Shown: positions 9,776 to 20,145 of the stretch, one piece after another
Position numbering within the stretch: position 1 is the stretch's first letter
How the letters are laid out: each line of letters begins with the position of its first letter
Source of the DNA: Cyanobacteria bacterium SW_9_44_58
Lineage (GTDB): Bacteria; Cyanobacteriota; Cyanobacteriia; Cyanobacteriales; Rubidibacteraceae
NCBI GenBank assembly: GCA_003021905.1
Contig: PXPI01000051.1
Coordinates: forward strand, 1-50,048
DNA: 50,048 nt
Direction: 5' to 3'
Position numbers and translations under genes: made by a program
The notes under the pieces: generated by a model
Told to the model about the DNA's origin: nothing
What the model saw: only the letters and a program-made list of their open reading frames with translations
Database searches by the model: none

Positions 9776-11002
9776 TTATTCTGGATCAACCCAGCGTCCA
9801 TCTTCTTTAATCAAATTAATTAACTCTTCCACCCCTCTTTCTTCGGGAACGCGCTTAATTTCTTCTCGTCCCCGATACAAGGCAATATAGCCGAGCTGTT
9901 TGCCGACATACCCATAGTCAGCGTCTGCCATTTCTCCTGGGCCATTGACAATGCAACCCATGACAGCAATATCTAATCCCGTCAGGTGACTCGTGGCAGC
10001 GCGAACTTCTTCTAATACCTCTTCCAGGTTAAACAAGGTACGGCCACAAGAAGGACAAGCCACATATTCCACCATGGTTTTGCGGAGTCCTAAGGACTGG
10101 AGGATGCTATAGCAAACGGGAATCTCTTTCTCTGGGGGTTCTGTCAGAGAGACCCGAATGGTATCGCCTATGCCTTCGGCTAATAAGGCGCTAATGCCGG
10201 CAGTGGATTTAATGCGTCCGTATTCACCATCTCCGGCTTCAGTAACACCGAGATGGAGGGGATAATCCATCCCCAACTCATCCATGCGTTTTACCATCAG
10301 CCGATAAGCAGCCAACATAACCGGCACACGGGACGCTTTGAGGGAAATGACAAGATTATAGAAATCTAGAGATTCACAAATTCTAATAAATTCTAGGGCT
10401 GACTCCACCATGCCTTCTGGGGTATCGCCATAGGTAAATAACATCCGTTCGGCGAGAGACCCGTGGTTGACGCCGATGCGCATGGCTTTCCCTTGATCGC
10501 GCAAGGAAACCACCAACGGTTCTAAGGTTTCCCGAATCTTTTCGCCAATTTCGTTAAACTCGGCTTCGGTGTATTCGGTGCGATCGGATTTGGGTTTTTC
10601 AAAGACATAAAGCCCGGGATTGACCCGCACTTTGTCCACATGCTTAGCCACTTCCAGGGCAATTTTCATGCCGTTATGGTGAACGTCGGCCACCAGCGGC
10701 ACAGGTTTATAGGTTTCTTCGAGACGGGTTTTAATTTGCGCTAGGGCTTTGGCATGGGCCATACTAGGGACGGTAACGCGGACAATTTCCGACCCCTCTT
10801 GATGAAGGCGGCGAATGCCATCCACAGCCCCTTCGACATCGAGGGTATCCTCGTTAATCATGGATTGGACAACCACTGGATAGCCGCCGCCAATGGTAAC
10901 ATCGCCAACCGGAACGGGACGGGTTTTACGTCGGTGAATGGCCGTATCAAAAGCAGCTTCAGGGTTTTCGGAAGCGGTTTGAGGATTGGGTAATGTTTGC
11001 AT
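9776..11002 (-). CDS. ispG: 4-hydroxy-3-methylbut-2-enyl diphosphate synthase (ferredoxin)
   Basis: Penultimate enzyme of the MEP isoprenoid pathway, an iron-sulfur protein using ferredoxin in cyanobacteria. The 4Fe-4S cysteines are visible as CPSC and, further on, [10 protein letters not shown]; the glutamate of the latter is the conserved one. The N-terminal barrel begins at [18 protein letters not shown]. The open frame extends to 11086, but the extra 28 codons overlap the upstream gene. The ATG at 11002 gives MQTLPNP and a 408-residue protein typical of cyanobacteria. It begins 7 bp after the stop of the BioD/DRTGG gene, so the two are probably co-transcribed. Confidence 0.97.
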   Translation of the reverse strand: MQTLPNPQTASENPEAAFDTAIHRRKTRPVPVGDVTIGGGYPVVVQSMINEDTLDVEGAVDGIRRLHQEGSEIVRVTVPSMAHAKALAQIKTRLEETYKPVPLVADVHHNGMKIALEVAKHVDKVRVNPGLYVFEKPKSDRTEYTEAEFNEIGEKIRETLEPLVVSLRDQGKAMRIGVNHGSLAERMLFTYGDTPEGMVESALEFIRICESLDFYNLVISLKASRVPVMLAAYRLMVKRMDELGMDYPLHLGVTEAGDGEYGRIKSTAGISALLAEGIGDTIRVSLTEPPEKEIPVCYSILQSLGLRKTMVEYVACPSCGRTLFNLEEVLEEVRAATSHLTGLDIAVMGCIVNGPGEMADADYGYVGKQLGYIALYRGREEIKRVPEERGVEELINLIKEDGRWVDPE

Positions 11003-11009
11003 GGCTAAA

Positions 11010-12125
11010 TTACTCGTTGCTAACAGTTGATGAAGACGATAGCGCAGGTTGTAAACCCAGTTGATCCATGAGACGCTCAACGTCAAAATGTTGAGTCATC
11101 AACTCTTGGATCAATTGCACTTTAATAGGTTCTTGAATCCGAACTTGTTGAAAGGTTCGTTCTGCAATCTCTACTGTGGTTAGGGTATCAAATTCCACCG
11201 AAAGGATTGGAATTTCTAAGGTTTCGGCGCGGGACAAAATAAAGTCTTGCGGGGGAACATGGCCGGTTAAAATTAGACAATGAGCTGATGTTTCCAGAGC
11301 CGCTAGTTGCAAATCGCTGCGATCGCCGCCGGTAACCACTGCTAAATTTTTCCCTTTGCGAAAATACTTCAGTGCCGAGTTCACATTCATGGCACCAATG
11401 GTTAACCGTTCCACCATTAAGTCTAACCGATCGCGGCGACATAAGACGTTTGCCTGCAACTGGTTGCTCAACTCCCGGACACTCACACTTTGCAAAAGGG
11501 CATTTTGGGGAATTGAACCTAAAAGCGGGACGCCTTGTTTTTCTAAAAACGGTTGCATGATTTCGTTGATTTCCGTTTCCGCATCGGGAGGAACATCATT
11601 AACCACCACGCCGATTAGATGATCCCCAAGCTGTTTTTGTGCCGCTAACACTTGATCCGCTAGTAATAATGAGCGATAGCGAACCACCAGTAGAATCGGG
11701 GCATCTAAGGTTTCTGCCATCTGTGGGGTGGAAAGGCCAAATAAACTGCCCTCTGCTAAACTGGGAGGCGCTTCGATGAGGCGCAATTCACTGTCTAATT
11801 GCTGAATATGGTCTTTCAGGGCTTGGGAGCAATCTTGCGGGGTGGACGCTTGGAGCGCTGCTTCTATGCTCTGGCGAGATAAATTCACCAAGGGGTTCCC
11901 CACCTGTTGAGGGGACAAGTCCAAGGCTTGGGCAATAAATTGCACATCCTCCTCTACGGTTTCCGTTGTTTGTTGATGGAAATAGTTGCCTACTGGCTTG
12001 CTGTAACTCAGGGTCAGCCCCTGATTTTTGAACTGGTAAGCCGCTCCTAAAATGGTGGCCGACTTCCCACTAAAGGCTTCTACAGAAGCAATAATCAGAG
12101 ATTTGGCAGATTTCGCCACACCCAT
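11010..12125 (-). CDS. BioD-like / DRTGG domain protein (phosphotransacetylase-family annotation)
   Basis: 371 residues. The N-terminal half resembles dethiobiotin-synthetase-like P-loop proteins ([14 protein letters not shown] at about residues 15-28, a variant Walker A; VVVNDVPP further on). The C-terminal part (about residues 210-330) matches the DRTGG domain, with [26 protein letters not shown]. This two-domain module is related to the regulatory N terminus of some phosphate acetyltransferases, but the catalytic Pta domain is absent. A ligand-sensing role is plausible and unproven. It lies immediately upstream of ispG in the same orientation, with 7 bp between stop and start. Confidence 0.8.
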   Translation of the reverse strand: MGVAKSAKSLIIASVEAFSGKSATILGAAYQFKNQGLTLSYSKPVGNYFHQQTTETVEEDVQFIAQALDLSPQQVGNPLVNLSRQSIEAALQASTPQDCSQALKDHIQQLDSELRLIEAPPSLAEGSLFGLSTPQMAETLDAPILLVVRYRSLLLADQVLAAQKQLGDHLIGVVVNDVPPDAETEINEIMQPFLEKQGVPLLGSIPQNALLQSVSVRELSNQLQANVLCRRDRLDLMVERLTIGAMNVNSALKYFRKGKNLAVVTGGDRSDLQLAALETSAHCLILTGHVPPQDFILSRAETLEIPILSVEFDTLTTVEIAERTFQQVRIQEPIKVQLIQELMTQHFDVERLMDQLGLQPALSSSSTVSNE

Positions 12126-12356
12126 TACTCCTTGTCCCTAATTGAGGTGAAATTTAAGACCATTTGCCGAACTTCCTTACAAAATCGGTCTCTGGATGTG
12201 ATTGTAACAAAATTGGCGAATGCTTCTCGGAAATCGCCTTATCCTGGAGTGAAATCCCTTCTCTGAGACGAGAGGCTTCGATTCCTTACTGGTTTTTCCA
12301 AGCAAACTGCCGCATCTTTGCTAAAATGCCAAAACCTAGGCGCGTCAACAATTGTT

Positions 12357-13595
12357 ATGGTCAAGATTAACGAAAATTACCTCAAACTGAAAGCGGGTTA
12401 CTTATTTCCCGAAATTACCCGTCGCGTTAACAGCTTTGCGGAAGCCAATCCCCATGCCGATATTATTAAACTGGGCATTGGCGATGTTACCGAACCGCTT
12501 CCCCAAGCTTGCTGCGATGCCATGGCCAAGGCTGTGGATGAAATGCGCGATCGCGCCACATTTGCCGGTTATGGTCCCGAGCAGGGGTATCCTTGGTTAA
12601 GAGAGAAAATCGCCAGTCACGACTATCAAAGCCGCGGCTGCGACATTGACGCCTCCGAAATTTTTATTTCCGATGGGTCCAAATGCGATACGGGCAATAT
12701 CTTAGATATTCTGGGAGATGATAACAAAATTGCCGTCACTGACCCGGTTTATCCCGTTTATGTGGATACCAATGTTATGGCCGGACACACGGGGCCGCCG
12801 GATGAAGAAGGCAAATATCAGGGATTAGTTTATCTTCCCATTACAGCGGAAAATCACTTTACCGCCAAAATTCCCACGGATCAAAATCTGGATTTAATTT
12901 ATTTGTGCTTCCCCAATAATCCCACCGGTGCTGTCGCCACGAAAGACCATCTGCAACAGTGGGTGGATTATGCCAAATCCGTGGATGCTCTAATTTTGTT
13001 TGATGCGGCTTATGAAGCCTTTATCACCGATGACAGTATTCCCCATTCTATTTTTGAAATGGAAGGGGCAAAAGACTGCGCCATCGAGTTTCGGTCTTTC
13101 TCCAAAAACGCCGGTTTTACCGGAACCCGTTGCGCCTTTACTGTAATTCCCAAAACTCTAACAGCCAAAGCCTCTGACGGATCCGAAGTTCAACTGTGGC
13201 AACTGTGGAATCGCCGCCACTCCACCAAATTCAATGGCGTTTCCTACATTGTCCAACGCGGGGCAGAAGCGGTTTATTCCGAACAAGGGCAACGGGAAGT
13301 CAAGGCTTTGATTAATTTCTATTTAGAAAATGCCCAAATTATTCGGGAAAAATTAACCGCTGCCGGATTAACCGTTTATGGCGGCGTTCATGCCCCCTAC
13401 ATTTGGGTGCAAGCCCCAGAAGGCTTTTCCAGTTGGGATTTATTTGATAAGCTGCTGTATTCCGGTCACATTGTGGGAACTCCCGGTTCCGGCTTTGGTG
13501 TCGCCGGCGAAGGCTATTTCCGGATTTCGGCGTTTAACAGTCGGGAAAATGTCAATGAGGCGATGAAACGCATTACAGAAAATTTGAAAGTTTAA
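12357..13595 (+). CDS. dapL: LL-diaminopimelate aminotransferase
   Basis: PLP-dependent class I/II aminotransferase that converts tetrahydrodipicolinate directly to LL-diaminopimelate, for lysine and peptidoglycan. This route is used by cyanobacteria and plants. The PLP lysine lies in [30 protein letters not shown] and the arginine-containing [12 protein letters not shown] near the C terminus also match the family. The frame opens upstream at 12318, but the ATG at 12357 ([20 protein letters not shown]) is the family start and gives 412 residues. A single-gene unit, preceded by about 230 bp without a convincing gene. Confidence 0.96.
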   Translation: MVKINENYLKLKAGYLFPEITRRVNSFAEANPHADIIKLGIGDVTEPLPQACCDAMAKAVDEMRDRATFAGYGPEQGYPWLREKIASHDYQSRGCDIDASEIFISDGSKCDTGNILDILGDDNKIAVTDPVYPVYVDTNVMAGHTGPPDEEGKYQGLVYLPITAENHFTAKIPTDQNLDLIYLCFPNNPTGAVATKDHLQQWVDYAKSVDALILFDAAYEAFITDDSIPHSIFEMEGAKDCAIEFRSFSKNAGFTGTRCAFTVIPKTLTAKASDGSEVQLWQLWNRRHSTKFNGVSYIVQRGAEAVYSEQGQREVKALINFYLENAQIIREKLTAAGLTVYGGVHAPYIWVQAPEGFSSWDLFDKLLYSGHIVGTPGSGFGVAGEGYFRISAFNSRENVNEAMKRITENLKV

Positions 13596-13677
13596 GTTCC
13601 TCAGTCTTTCTCGACTTTCACCCCCATTTTTGGGGATGGTTTGAGTTATTTTATTGTGCCTGTTTGAAGTATTGCTT

Positions 13678-15234
13678 ATGACGCAATCGCCTTCTCCCAA
13701 ACCGCCTCAAATCAAAGGATTAGCAAGCGCCCTCAACTATATTGAACGCTTGGGCAACCGCTTGCCGGATCCGGTTACCCTATTTGCCCTCCTTGCGCTG
13801 CTAACCATTTTTGCCAGCGCGATCGCGTCCTGGGCGGATGTTTCTGTGGTCAATCCTGCCAAGGAAGAAACGGTGGAAGCTGTTTCACTACTCACCGGAG
13901 ATGGCCTGCGGCGGATTGTTAGCGAAGCGGTAGCCAATTTTGTGGAATTTCCCCCGTTAGGAACGGTTTTAGTGGCATTATTAGGGGTCGGTGTGGCCGA
14001 ACATAGCGGGTTGCTCTCAACGGCCCTGCGACGATTGGTCCTCATTGCCCCGGCAAGATTTGCCTCTCCCATGGTAGTTTTTGCCGGGGTTCTCTCCAAT
14101 TTAGCCGCCGATGCCGGGTATGTTATTCTCGTTCCTTTGGCAGCGGTCGTCTTTCGCGTCTTTCGACGCCATCCCATTGCCGGATTGGTCGCTGGATTTG
14201 CTGGGGTTGCCGGCGGGTTTAGCGCCAATTTGATTATTAACCCCCTAGATCCCTTGCTAGCCGGGTTATCCCAAAGTGCTGCCCAATTGATTCGTGAAGA
14301 GTATACGGTCAATGCCATGGCCAATTATTACTTCATGGCAGTTTCGACGGGGTTAATTACAGTTCTGGGTTGGTACATCACCGATTATATTATTGAACCC
14401 CGATTGGGAATCTACAACCATGAGGAACAAGAAACCAGCCAACCGGAACAATTAACGGTTGCCCAACGCAAAGGCTTACGGTGGGCGGCTTATGCCCTGC
14501 TTGCTTATTTGGTTTGTCTTGGGCTGTTAACGCTTCCCCCAGAGGCAGTCTTGCGCGATCCCGAAACCTCAGAACTCATTAAATCGATTTCTTCCCCGTT
14601 CATGGAAGGAATTGTCTTTCTGGTGGCATTGGGATTCTTCTTTCCCGGCGTTGCTTATGGCATTGTTGCCGGAACCATCCGCAGCGATCGCGATGTGGCC
14701 AATACTATGTCCCAAGCCATGAGTTCCTTAAGATACTACCTGGTACTCGCCTTTATTGCCGCCCAGTTTATTGCCTATTTTGAGTGGAGCAATTTGGGCA
14801 TTATTTTTGCCATTAGCGGGGCTAAGTTTTTACAAGCAACTGGCATTGAAGGATGGCCGGCATTATTCTTATTTCTGGTCTTTAGCATTATTTTAAATCT
14901 GTTTATTGGGTCAGCATCAGCGAAATGGGCAGTGCTGGCACCAATTTTTGTTCCCATGCTAGCCCTCATTGGCTATTCCCCGGAAGCCATTCAAGCCCTG
15001 TATCGGATTGGCGATTCCAGCACCAATATTATTACGCCCCTGATGCCCTATTTTCCTGTGGTGCTCGCCTTTGGCCAACAATATGACAGCCAACTGGGGA
15101 TTGGCCGCTTAATTGCCCTGATGTTGCCCTATACCATTATCTTTTTACTGAGTTGGCTTGCTTTATTTTTTGTCTGGATCGTTTTGGAACTGCCGTTGGG
15201 TCCCAATGCGCCCATTTACTTGCCTTCTAATTGA
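13678..15234 (+). CDS. AbgT family transporter
   Basis: Integral membrane transporter of the AbgT/YdaH/MtrF family. Members import p-aminobenzoyl-glutamate or export sulfonamides and related compounds. 518 residues with about ten hydrophobic segments; the family signature regions LGNRLPDPVTLF near the N terminus, VLSNLAADAGYVILVPL, GGFSANLIINPLDPLLAG and SSTNIITPLMPYFP are present. I chose ATG 13678 over the GTG at 13654 because MTQSPSP is the usual polar start. Its stop lies inside the 3' end of the convergent RNase gene (8-bp overlap). The actual substrate is unknown. Confidence 0.92.
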   Translation: MTQSPSPKPPQIKGLASALNYIERLGNRLPDPVTLFALLALLTIFASAIASWADVSVVNPAKEETVEAVSLLTGDGLRRIVSEAVANFVEFPPLGTVLVALLGVGVAEHSGLLSTALRRLVLIAPARFASPMVVFAGVLSNLAADAGYVILVPLAAVVFRVFRRHPIAGLVAGFAGVAGGFSANLIINPLDPLLAGLSQSAAQLIREEYTVNAMANYYFMAVSTGLITVLGWYITDYIIEPRLGIYNHEEQETSQPEQLTVAQRKGLRWAAYALLAYLVCLGLLTLPPEAVLRDPETSELIKSISSPFMEGIVFLVALGFFFPGVAYGIVAGTIRSDRDVANTMSQAMSSLRYYLVLAFIAAQFIAYFEWSNLGIIFAISGAKFLQATGIEGWPALFLFLVFSIILNLFIGSASAKWAVLAPIFVPMLALIGYSPEAIQALYRIGDSSTNIITPLMPYFPVVLAFGQQYDSQLGIGRLIALMLPYTIIFLLSWLALFFVWIVLELPLGPNAPIYLPSN

Positions 15235-17230
15235 CCGTAGATTCAATGAACTCGCGAAAGCGAATGATATCTTGATGCGGATCGGCAACCGTCACTTCCA
15301 CTTCCACGCGATCGCCGAGTTGGACATTGGTCTGGAAGCGATGGGGCAATTCCAATCCCAAATCTTCCAATAAAATAATCCCCAAATTATCTTCTTCTCG
15401 CAACCAACGCAAAACTAGGGCATTCCACCGTTGGTTGCCATGACGCCGCAAAAATTCCAATGCCCAGTAACGCTTGGTCTGTCGTTCTACTAACGTCGCT
15501 TCATAGGTAGCAGCGGCCGCGCTATAAGCAATTTCTTGAACTTCCTCATGGGAAAAGGGACAAGCATCCCCACGTAAATAGGCTTTCAATTGAAAATGAG
15601 ACAACAAATCCACGTAACGGCGGATCGGCGAGGTAACTTGGGTATAAACATTTAACCCCAATCCCGCATGACGGCCTGGGGTGGTCCCCATTTCACTGCG
15701 CGGCATGCAGCCTCGCATAGCACAGTGACGCACGGGTCCGGCAGGCAATTGCAACAGTTCTTCATCAGGCGGGAGTTCCGGTTGGGGCTGAGACCGAAAC
15801 GGCAGGGGAATGCCTTTTTCCTGGGCAAAGCGTCCGGCAGCTTCTCCGGCAAGAATCATCATTTCCGCCACTAATTCCCGTGCTGGAGAATCATCTAGCA
15901 GTTCAATCTCAATTTCTTCGTTGGCATCCACCGTAATCACGGCTTCCGGCAGCCGAATATTAATCGATCCTTGGGCCTGCCGCCATTGATACCGTGTTTG
16001 CGCCCATTGCGCCAATTGTGCAATTTCCGGTTCAGCGGTGACGCCCAACTCCAGCATTTCGTCCACATCGTCGTAGGTTAGGCGATAAGTGGGCTTCACG
16101 AGGCTGGCGCTGATGGTATAGTCGGCAATTTCGCCATTGTTGTCGAGAATAACCCCAAAGCTAACCGCAGGAGAAACCTGCCCTTGCACCAAACTCATGG
16201 GCCCCGTGGCCAGTTCCGGGGGAAACATAGAAATCATCCCGGTAGGCAAATATAAACTGGTGCTTCGCCGCCGCGCTTCTTGATCCAGTTCGTCTTCCGG
16301 TTGCACCAAACGGGTGGGATCGGCAATATGAATCCAGATTTGCTGCCGTCCATCGGGCAGGGTTTCAATGCTAATCCCATCATCGATTTCTTTGGTGCTT
16401 TCGTCGTCAATGGTATAAACCTTATGATGCGTTAAATCCAATCGATTGCCATCCGCATCATCAGGCGGAGACTCCACATATTGTTGCGCCACATCTAACA
16501 CCTTTTTCGGGAACTGTTTGGGATAGGAACTCCGCCGGAGGGAAAGATTTTCATGACGGCTCCATACCCCTAAATCGACCAGTAATGTGAAGGCGGCATC
16601 AGGTGTTTGTTCCCGTCCTACTTCTGCGAGGGTTTCTTGGGCCAGCCGAACTTCCTGTTCCGGTTGGAGAACATAGCGTTCTAAGGCATCAAACCGAGCG
16701 CGATCGCTGTTTTGCCATTCAATAGACTCTCCAGCTAAGGCCCGTTTGACGCGATCCATAAATTCAGCTTTTTCTTGATTGCGTTGTTTTTCAACTTCAA
16801 TTTGGTGTTTGATTTCCGCTACCTGAGATGGCGATCGCGGTTCAAAAATCTCCCCTTTCTGTTTAAAATAAATTTTATCCTCAGCTAATAAGGAATAGGC
16901 GGCATAACAAGCAACGGGACTTTGATCAGAAAACAACACTTCCGCCATTTGCTTAGGGGTCGCGGTTTCTCCATCTTCGACCAATAATTCCCAAGCCACT
17001 TCCAAACTTGACGGGTCTAAATAGGCTTCCGCTTCCTGCAAAAAAGCAGGAATATCTTCCCGGCGTTTGGGGTCGCCTCTCACTTCATATTCCACCTGTC
17101 GCCGGTGCAAGGTGTGAGACTGACCCCATTGATCGACAACAATCCAATGCTTCCTGCCTTCCGGTCGTTCTGCAACCGCAAGGCGACGCTCTCCTTGAGC
17201 TTTAAATTCGATTAGCGTTCCCTTTTCCAC
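15227..17230 (-). CDS. RNase II/RNase R family 3'-5' exoribonuclease
   Basis: 667 residues with a GTG start. The central RNB catalytic domain is clear: TIDDESTKEIDDGISIE carries the metal-binding aspartates, followed by HIADPTRLVQPEDELDQEARRRSTSLYLP and the TSPIRRYVDLLSH block. A short beta-rich N terminus precedes it, and an S1-like OB fold at the C terminus is reduced (about the last 45 residues). It degrades RNA processively in the cytoplasm. It lies 100 bp downstream of rpmG-rpsR in the same direction, an arrangement I recall from other cyanobacteria, so co-transcription is likely. It could be annotated rnb or rnr; the sequence alone does not decide. Confidence 0.93.
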   Translation of the reverse strand: MEKGTLIEFKAQGERRLAVAERPEGRKHWIVVDQWGQSHTLHRRQVEYEVRGDPKRREDIPAFLQEAEAYLDPSSLEVAWELLVEDGETATPKQMAEVLFSDQSPVACYAAYSLLAEDKIYFKQKGEIFEPRSPSQVAEIKHQIEVEKQRNQEKAEFMDRVKRALAGESIEWQNSDRARFDALERYVLQPEQEVRLAQETLAEVGREQTPDAAFTLLVDLGVWSRHENLSLRRSSYPKQFPKKVLDVAQQYVESPPDDADGNRLDLTHHKVYTIDDESTKEIDDGISIETLPDGRQQIWIHIADPTRLVQPEDELDQEARRRSTSLYLPTGMISMFPPELATGPMSLVQGQVSPAVSFGVILDNNGEIADYTISASLVKPTYRLTYDDVDEMLELGVTAEPEIAQLAQWAQTRYQWRQAQGSINIRLPEAVITVDANEEIEIELLDDSPARELVAEMMILAGEAAGRFAQEKGIPLPFRSQPQPELPPDEELLQLPAGPVRHCAMRGCMPRSEMGTTPGRHAGLGLNVYTQVTSPIRRYVDLLSHFQLKAYLRGDACPFSHEEVQEIAYSAAAATYEATLVERQTKRYWALEFLRRHGNQRWNALVLRWLREEDNLGIILLEDLGLELPHRFQTNVQLGDRVEVEVTVADPHQDIIRFREFIESTVN

Positions 17231-17330
17231 CAGTTTACGGTTGTAGCTTGTTTGACGACTTGCTTTCTAGTTTAACTCTTGTTTCGGGCCAATAAACATC
17301 CCTTTTTTCTAACTGGTGGTTGCCAAATAT

Positions 17331-17546
17331 TTAGCTTTCTGCGTCAACATAGGGAAGCAATGCCAGAATACGGGCGTGGTTAATTGTCCGTGTCAGGTCT
17401 CGTTGTTGTCTCGCCGTTAATCCGGTAATGCGACGAGGAAGAATTTTCCCTCGTTCGGTGATAAATTTGCGCAAGAGTTCCACATCTTTATAGTCGATGG
17501 GGTCTCCCGGTTTAATTGGTGATAAGCGCTTGCGATAGTAAGCCAT
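17331..17546 (-). CDS. rpsR: 30S ribosomal protein S18
   Basis: 71-residue basic protein of the small ribosomal subunit, binding with S6 on the platform. The family core [22 protein letters not shown] (the first 20 residues suffice for recognition), followed by [25 protein letters not shown], is intact. ATG start at 17546. It follows rpmG by 23 bp, so the two form a ribosomal-protein operon, probably continuing into the RNase gene. Confidence 0.98.
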   Translation of the reverse strand: MAYYRKRLSPIKPGDPIDYKDVELLRKFITERGKILPRRITGLTARQQRDLTRTINHARILALLPYVDAES

Positions 17547-17569
17547 AGGTTTTATTTTCTCTCAACGTA

Positions 17570-17764
17570 CTACTTCGTCTCTTTATGAACCGTATGTCGG
17601 TTGCAGTAGGGACAATATTTCTTAAATTCAATACGTCCCGAATGATTGCGACGGTTTTTCTCGGTCGTGTAACGCGATACACCTTTTTTGCGTTTATCGG
17701 GATTGGTGCGACACTCAGTGCATTCGAGCGTCGTAATAATGCGGACACCCTTTTTGCTTGCCAT
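17570..17764 (-). CDS. rpmG: 50S ribosomal protein L33
   Basis: 64-residue large-subunit protein. It carries two CxxC pairs (CTEC at about residues 15-18 and CPYC near residue 53), so it is the zinc-binding (C+) form. The [10 protein letters not shown] and [15 protein letters not shown] segments are diagnostic. ATG at 17764. First gene of the rpmG-rpsR pair. Confidence 0.98.
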   Translation of the reverse strand: MASKKGVRIITTLECTECRTNPDKRKKGVSRYTTEKNRRNHSGRIEFKKYCPYCNRHTVHKETK

Positions 17765-17816
17765 AGTTGGGGATTACAGTAATGGTTAGCTAAATGAATA
17801 AAGATAATACAACCTG

Positions 17817-18368
17817 CTATTGTCTCATACGATCCATCAGATCATCAACCCAACGGCGAATCCGCAGATCTAATGAATACCCCCGGCGACTGGGAACAAT
17901 TATGGTATCGAAAAATCGATCATGAATGGCTTGTTGATGTTCTTCATCCCCAATGGCAACCACTAAATCCACAAGCAGGGGAGACACTAAAAGCGCAATG
18001 GAGAGAAAATTGGGAAATCCATACTGTAATCCCACTAGCCCTAAAAAGGCAATAAGACTAACGGCTCCCTCACGCTTAATTAATACGGTAACATCAGGAA
18101 GCCGTCCCCGTCTGCCATCAATAATTTCAATATCAAATGCCCAACGCCCCAAACTCTGGCCCTTAAATCGCGAGACGGCAAACACGCGCAACCCCAACCA
18201 AGCAGCAACAAACATAATTAATTGCAAAAAGGGGATTCCCACCAACGCACTAATGAACCAAGCGGTGACAAAATCAACAATAAAGGCATAGATGCGGCGT
18301 TGAATGGGAACCCGGGGATAATGGCGGGGAAAAGGTTCTTTGGACATGAGTGCAGTTGTCTTTTCCAT
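17817..18368 (-). CDS. RDD family membrane protein
   Basis: 183 residues with a RDD-type core: the first membrane helix begins RRIYAFIVDFVTAW with the Arg and Asp of the motif. A second hydrophobic stretch follows at about residues 45-70, and a third and fourth around 105-145. FKGQSLGRWAFDIEIID is the conserved loop. The function of most RDD proteins is unknown; some are proposed ion exchangers. Translation may start at the internal ATG 18347 (MSKEPFPRHY) instead. It is followed at some distance by rpmG and preceded by a tatA gene on the same strand. Confidence 0.82.
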   Translation of the reverse strand: MEKTTALMSKEPFPRHYPRVPIQRRIYAFIVDFVTAWFISALVGIPFLQLIMFVAAWLGLRVFAVSRFKGQSLGRWAFDIEIIDGRRGRLPDVTVLIKREGAVSLIAFLGLVGLQYGFPNFLSIALLVSPLLVDLVVAIGDEEHQQAIHDRFFDTIIVPSRRGYSLDLRIRRWVDDLMDRMRQ

Positions 18369-18395
18369 TAATCAAACATGGCTCGCTCACTCAAA

Positions 18396-18569
18396 CTATT
18401 TTTGATCAAAGTCTGAGTCCTCTTGTTCTGGGGAAGCATTCATTTCACTCCGAAACCCTCGCAGGGCTTTGCCGACAGAATTGCCCATTTCCGGCAATTT
18501 TTTGGGTCCAAATATTAAAATGGCAACCCCCAAAATCACCGTTACTTCTAGCCAACCGATACCAAACAT
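18396..18569 (-). CDS. tatA: Twin-arginine translocase TatA/E component
   Basis: 57 residues from the ATG at 18569 (MFGIGW). The open frame continues upstream to 18620, but the extra residues are not family-like. A short N-terminal transmembrane helix is followed by FGPKKLPEMGNSVGKALRGF, the invariant FGP hinge and amphipathic helix of TatA-type proteins, then an acidic tail. It forms part of the Tat pore in thylakoid or plasma membrane. It lies 27 bp upstream of the RDD gene and is divergent from pcyA. Confidence 0.94.
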   Translation of the reverse strand: MFGIGWLEVTVILGVAILIFGPKKLPEMGNSVGKALRGFRSEMNASPEQEDSDFDQK

Positions 18570-18662
18570 ATTGCCTCGATGGATTAAATCTTTTTTACAG
18601 ACAGATTCACGGGGAATCATTTTCAGTATATCTTGAGATCAAGCTGTTTTTCGTGAGTGATT

Positions 18663-19406
18663 ATGCTAGATACATCATCGTCGTTGCGTTCCCAACAACA
18701 TCCCTTGATCCGGGCTTTGGCCGATACCATTGACTCGGTTTGGCAGGAACAACTGGACTTATCGCCTTATCATCTGCCAGAAGATTTGGGATATATTGAA
18801 GGGCGATTGGAAGGGGATAAGCTGACCATTGAAAATCGCTGTTACCAGACCGCAACGTTGCGGAAACTGCACCTGGAATTAGCGAAAGTGGGGAACAATT
18901 TAGATATTCTTCATTGTGTTATGTTTCCGCGACCGGAATATGATTTGCCCATTTTTGGCTGTGATTTAGTAGGGGGACGGGGTCAAATCAGCGCCGCGAT
19001 CGCGGATTTATCTCCCGTTACCCCAGAAGGAAATTTACCTGCGGCCTATTATCAAGCTTTATCGCAACTGCCGGAACTTAATTTTTCCCAGCCCCGCGAT
19101 TTACCGGATTGGGGAACAATTTTTTCTGAGTTTTGCTTGTTTATTCGGCCAGAAACGTCTCAAGAAGAAGACCAATTTCTAGGGCGAGTGCGAGAGTTTT
19201 TACATCTCCATTGTCAGCAAGCCCAACAGGCAGAAACAGTTTCTAGCCGGCAAAAAAACCTGAATTTAGCGGGACAACAGAACTATTGCAGGCAACAACA
19301 AAAAAATGATAAAACGCGCCGTGTCTTAGAAAAAGCTTTTGGTGCGGAATGGGCCAATCGGTATATGAATACTGTCCTATTTGATTTTCCCGCTTCTCCT
19401 AATTAA
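18663..19406 (+). CDS. pcyA: Phycocyanobilin:ferredoxin oxidoreductase
   Basis: Ferredoxin-dependent bilin reductase that converts biliverdin IXalpha to phycocyanobilin, the chromophore of phycobilisomes and cyanobacterial phytochromes. The catalytic His and Asp sit in [26 protein letters not shown] (His in the HC pair, Asp in CDLV). The C-terminal [20 protein letters not shown] is typical. 247 residues from the ATG at 18663; a GTG two codons upstream is a possible alternative. Divergent from tatA, sharing a short control region. This gene is the strongest single indicator of a cyanobacterium. Confidence 0.97.
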   Translation: MLDTSSSLRSQQHPLIRALADTIDSVWQEQLDLSPYHLPEDLGYIEGRLEGDKLTIENRCYQTATLRKLHLELAKVGNNLDILHCVMFPRPEYDLPIFGCDLVGGRGQISAAIADLSPVTPEGNLPAAYYQALSQLPELNFSQPRDLPDWGTIFSEFCLFIRPETSQEEDQFLGRVREFLHLHCQQAQQAETVSSRQKNLNLAGQQNYCRQQQKNDKTRRVLEKAFGAEWANRYMNTVLFDFPASPN

Positions 19407-19586
19407 CAGCCCATATTCTCAATTATCGGAGAAATTCGAATTCTACGTATTAGCAGCGACCCCCTCTTATGCAACAATGGTAAAGCTGTTTTAACAAGAA
19501 ACAGTCTGGGTTGGCTGATTTGGCAACCCTTTCCTGATTAAAAAAAAACACTGATTTAGAAGTAAGATAATAAGCAAGTAAGTTAT

Positions 19587-19838
19587 ATGAAACCCGGCGA
19601 TCGCGTTCGTGTTACTGAATCCGTTGTTGTCTATCACCATCCTCGCCATAAAAAAGAACCCTTTGATATTAAGGGAATGGAGGGAACCATCCAAGAAATT
19701 GTTACGCAGTGGCGAGGTCGGCCTGTCAGTGCCAATCTTCCGGTGAAGGTAAAATTTGAAAAAAAATTTACAGCCCACTTGCGGGAAGACGAAGTGCAAG
19801 TCATTGAGGAAAGCGATGCTTCTGAATCCTCGTCTTAA
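19587..19838 (+). CDS. ftrV: Ferredoxin-thioredoxin reductase variable chain
   Basis: 83 residues. FtrV is the SH3-like variable subunit that clasps the catalytic FtrC subunit and completes ferredoxin-thioredoxin reductase, which passes light-generated electrons to thioredoxins. GDRVRVTESVVVYHHP, FDIKGMEGTI, WRGRPVSANLPVKV and AHLREDEVQVIE match the family throughout. The catalytic chain gene ftrC is not in the window. A MOSC pseudogene begins 6 bp after its stop. Confidence 0.94.
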   Translation: MKPGDRVRVTESVVVYHHPRHKKEPFDIKGMEGTIQEIVTQWRGRPVSANLPVKVKFEKKFTAHLREDEVQVIEESDASESSS

Positions 19839-19844
19839 AGGAAA

Positions 19845-20141
19845 ATGGCTGCTCAAGTTGCTCAGATTTTAATTTATCCCATTAAATCCTTAGATGGAGT
19901 ACTGTGTCATAGCGCCTCTGTGATTTCTCCAGGGACGTTGGAATTTGATCGCAGATAGGCGATTGTGGACAGCAAAGGCAAGTATGTCAACGGCAAACGC
20001 TATGCCCAAGTTCATCAATTGCGTTGTCGATTTGATTTAGCAACCCTAACCGTTCCCCTCTCCTCTCCAGGAGACACTCAGGCGGTTCCGTTCAATTTAG
20101 CCGTCCAAAGGAAAGAAATTAATCAATGGTTCCTTAATTGA
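19845..20141 (+). pseudogene. MOSC N-terminal beta-barrel protein remnant with in-frame stop
   Basis: ATG at 19845 reads AAQVAQILIYPIKSLDGV, the start of a MOSC_N domain as in YcbX/mARC-type molybdenum-cofactor proteins. After ...LEFDRR comes TAG (19956-19958) where the family has Trp (DRRWxxVD; TGG to TAG is one change). The same frame then continues AIVDSKGKYVNGKRYAQVHQLR and on to a TGA at 20139. Family proteins are around 270 residues; here only about 98 codons remain and the C-terminal MOSC domain is absent. Thus a nonsense change plus a 3' truncation. It starts 6 bp after ftrV and ends 4 bp before the next gene. Confidence 0.8.
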
Positions 20142-20145
20142 CACC

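Noticed and set aside
11003-11086. Upstream extension of ispG
   Set aside because: It overlaps the end of the DRTGG gene and lacks family similarity; ATG 11002 fits the cyanobacterial N terminus.
13620-13640. Terminator after dapL (CCCCA/TGGGG)
   Set aside because: The stem is only five pairs with a very small loop and no T-run follows; too weak to call.
13737-14324. 195-codon frame opposite the AbgT gene
   Set aside because: Arg/Ala/Thr-rich antisense shadow of a clearly coding membrane protein.
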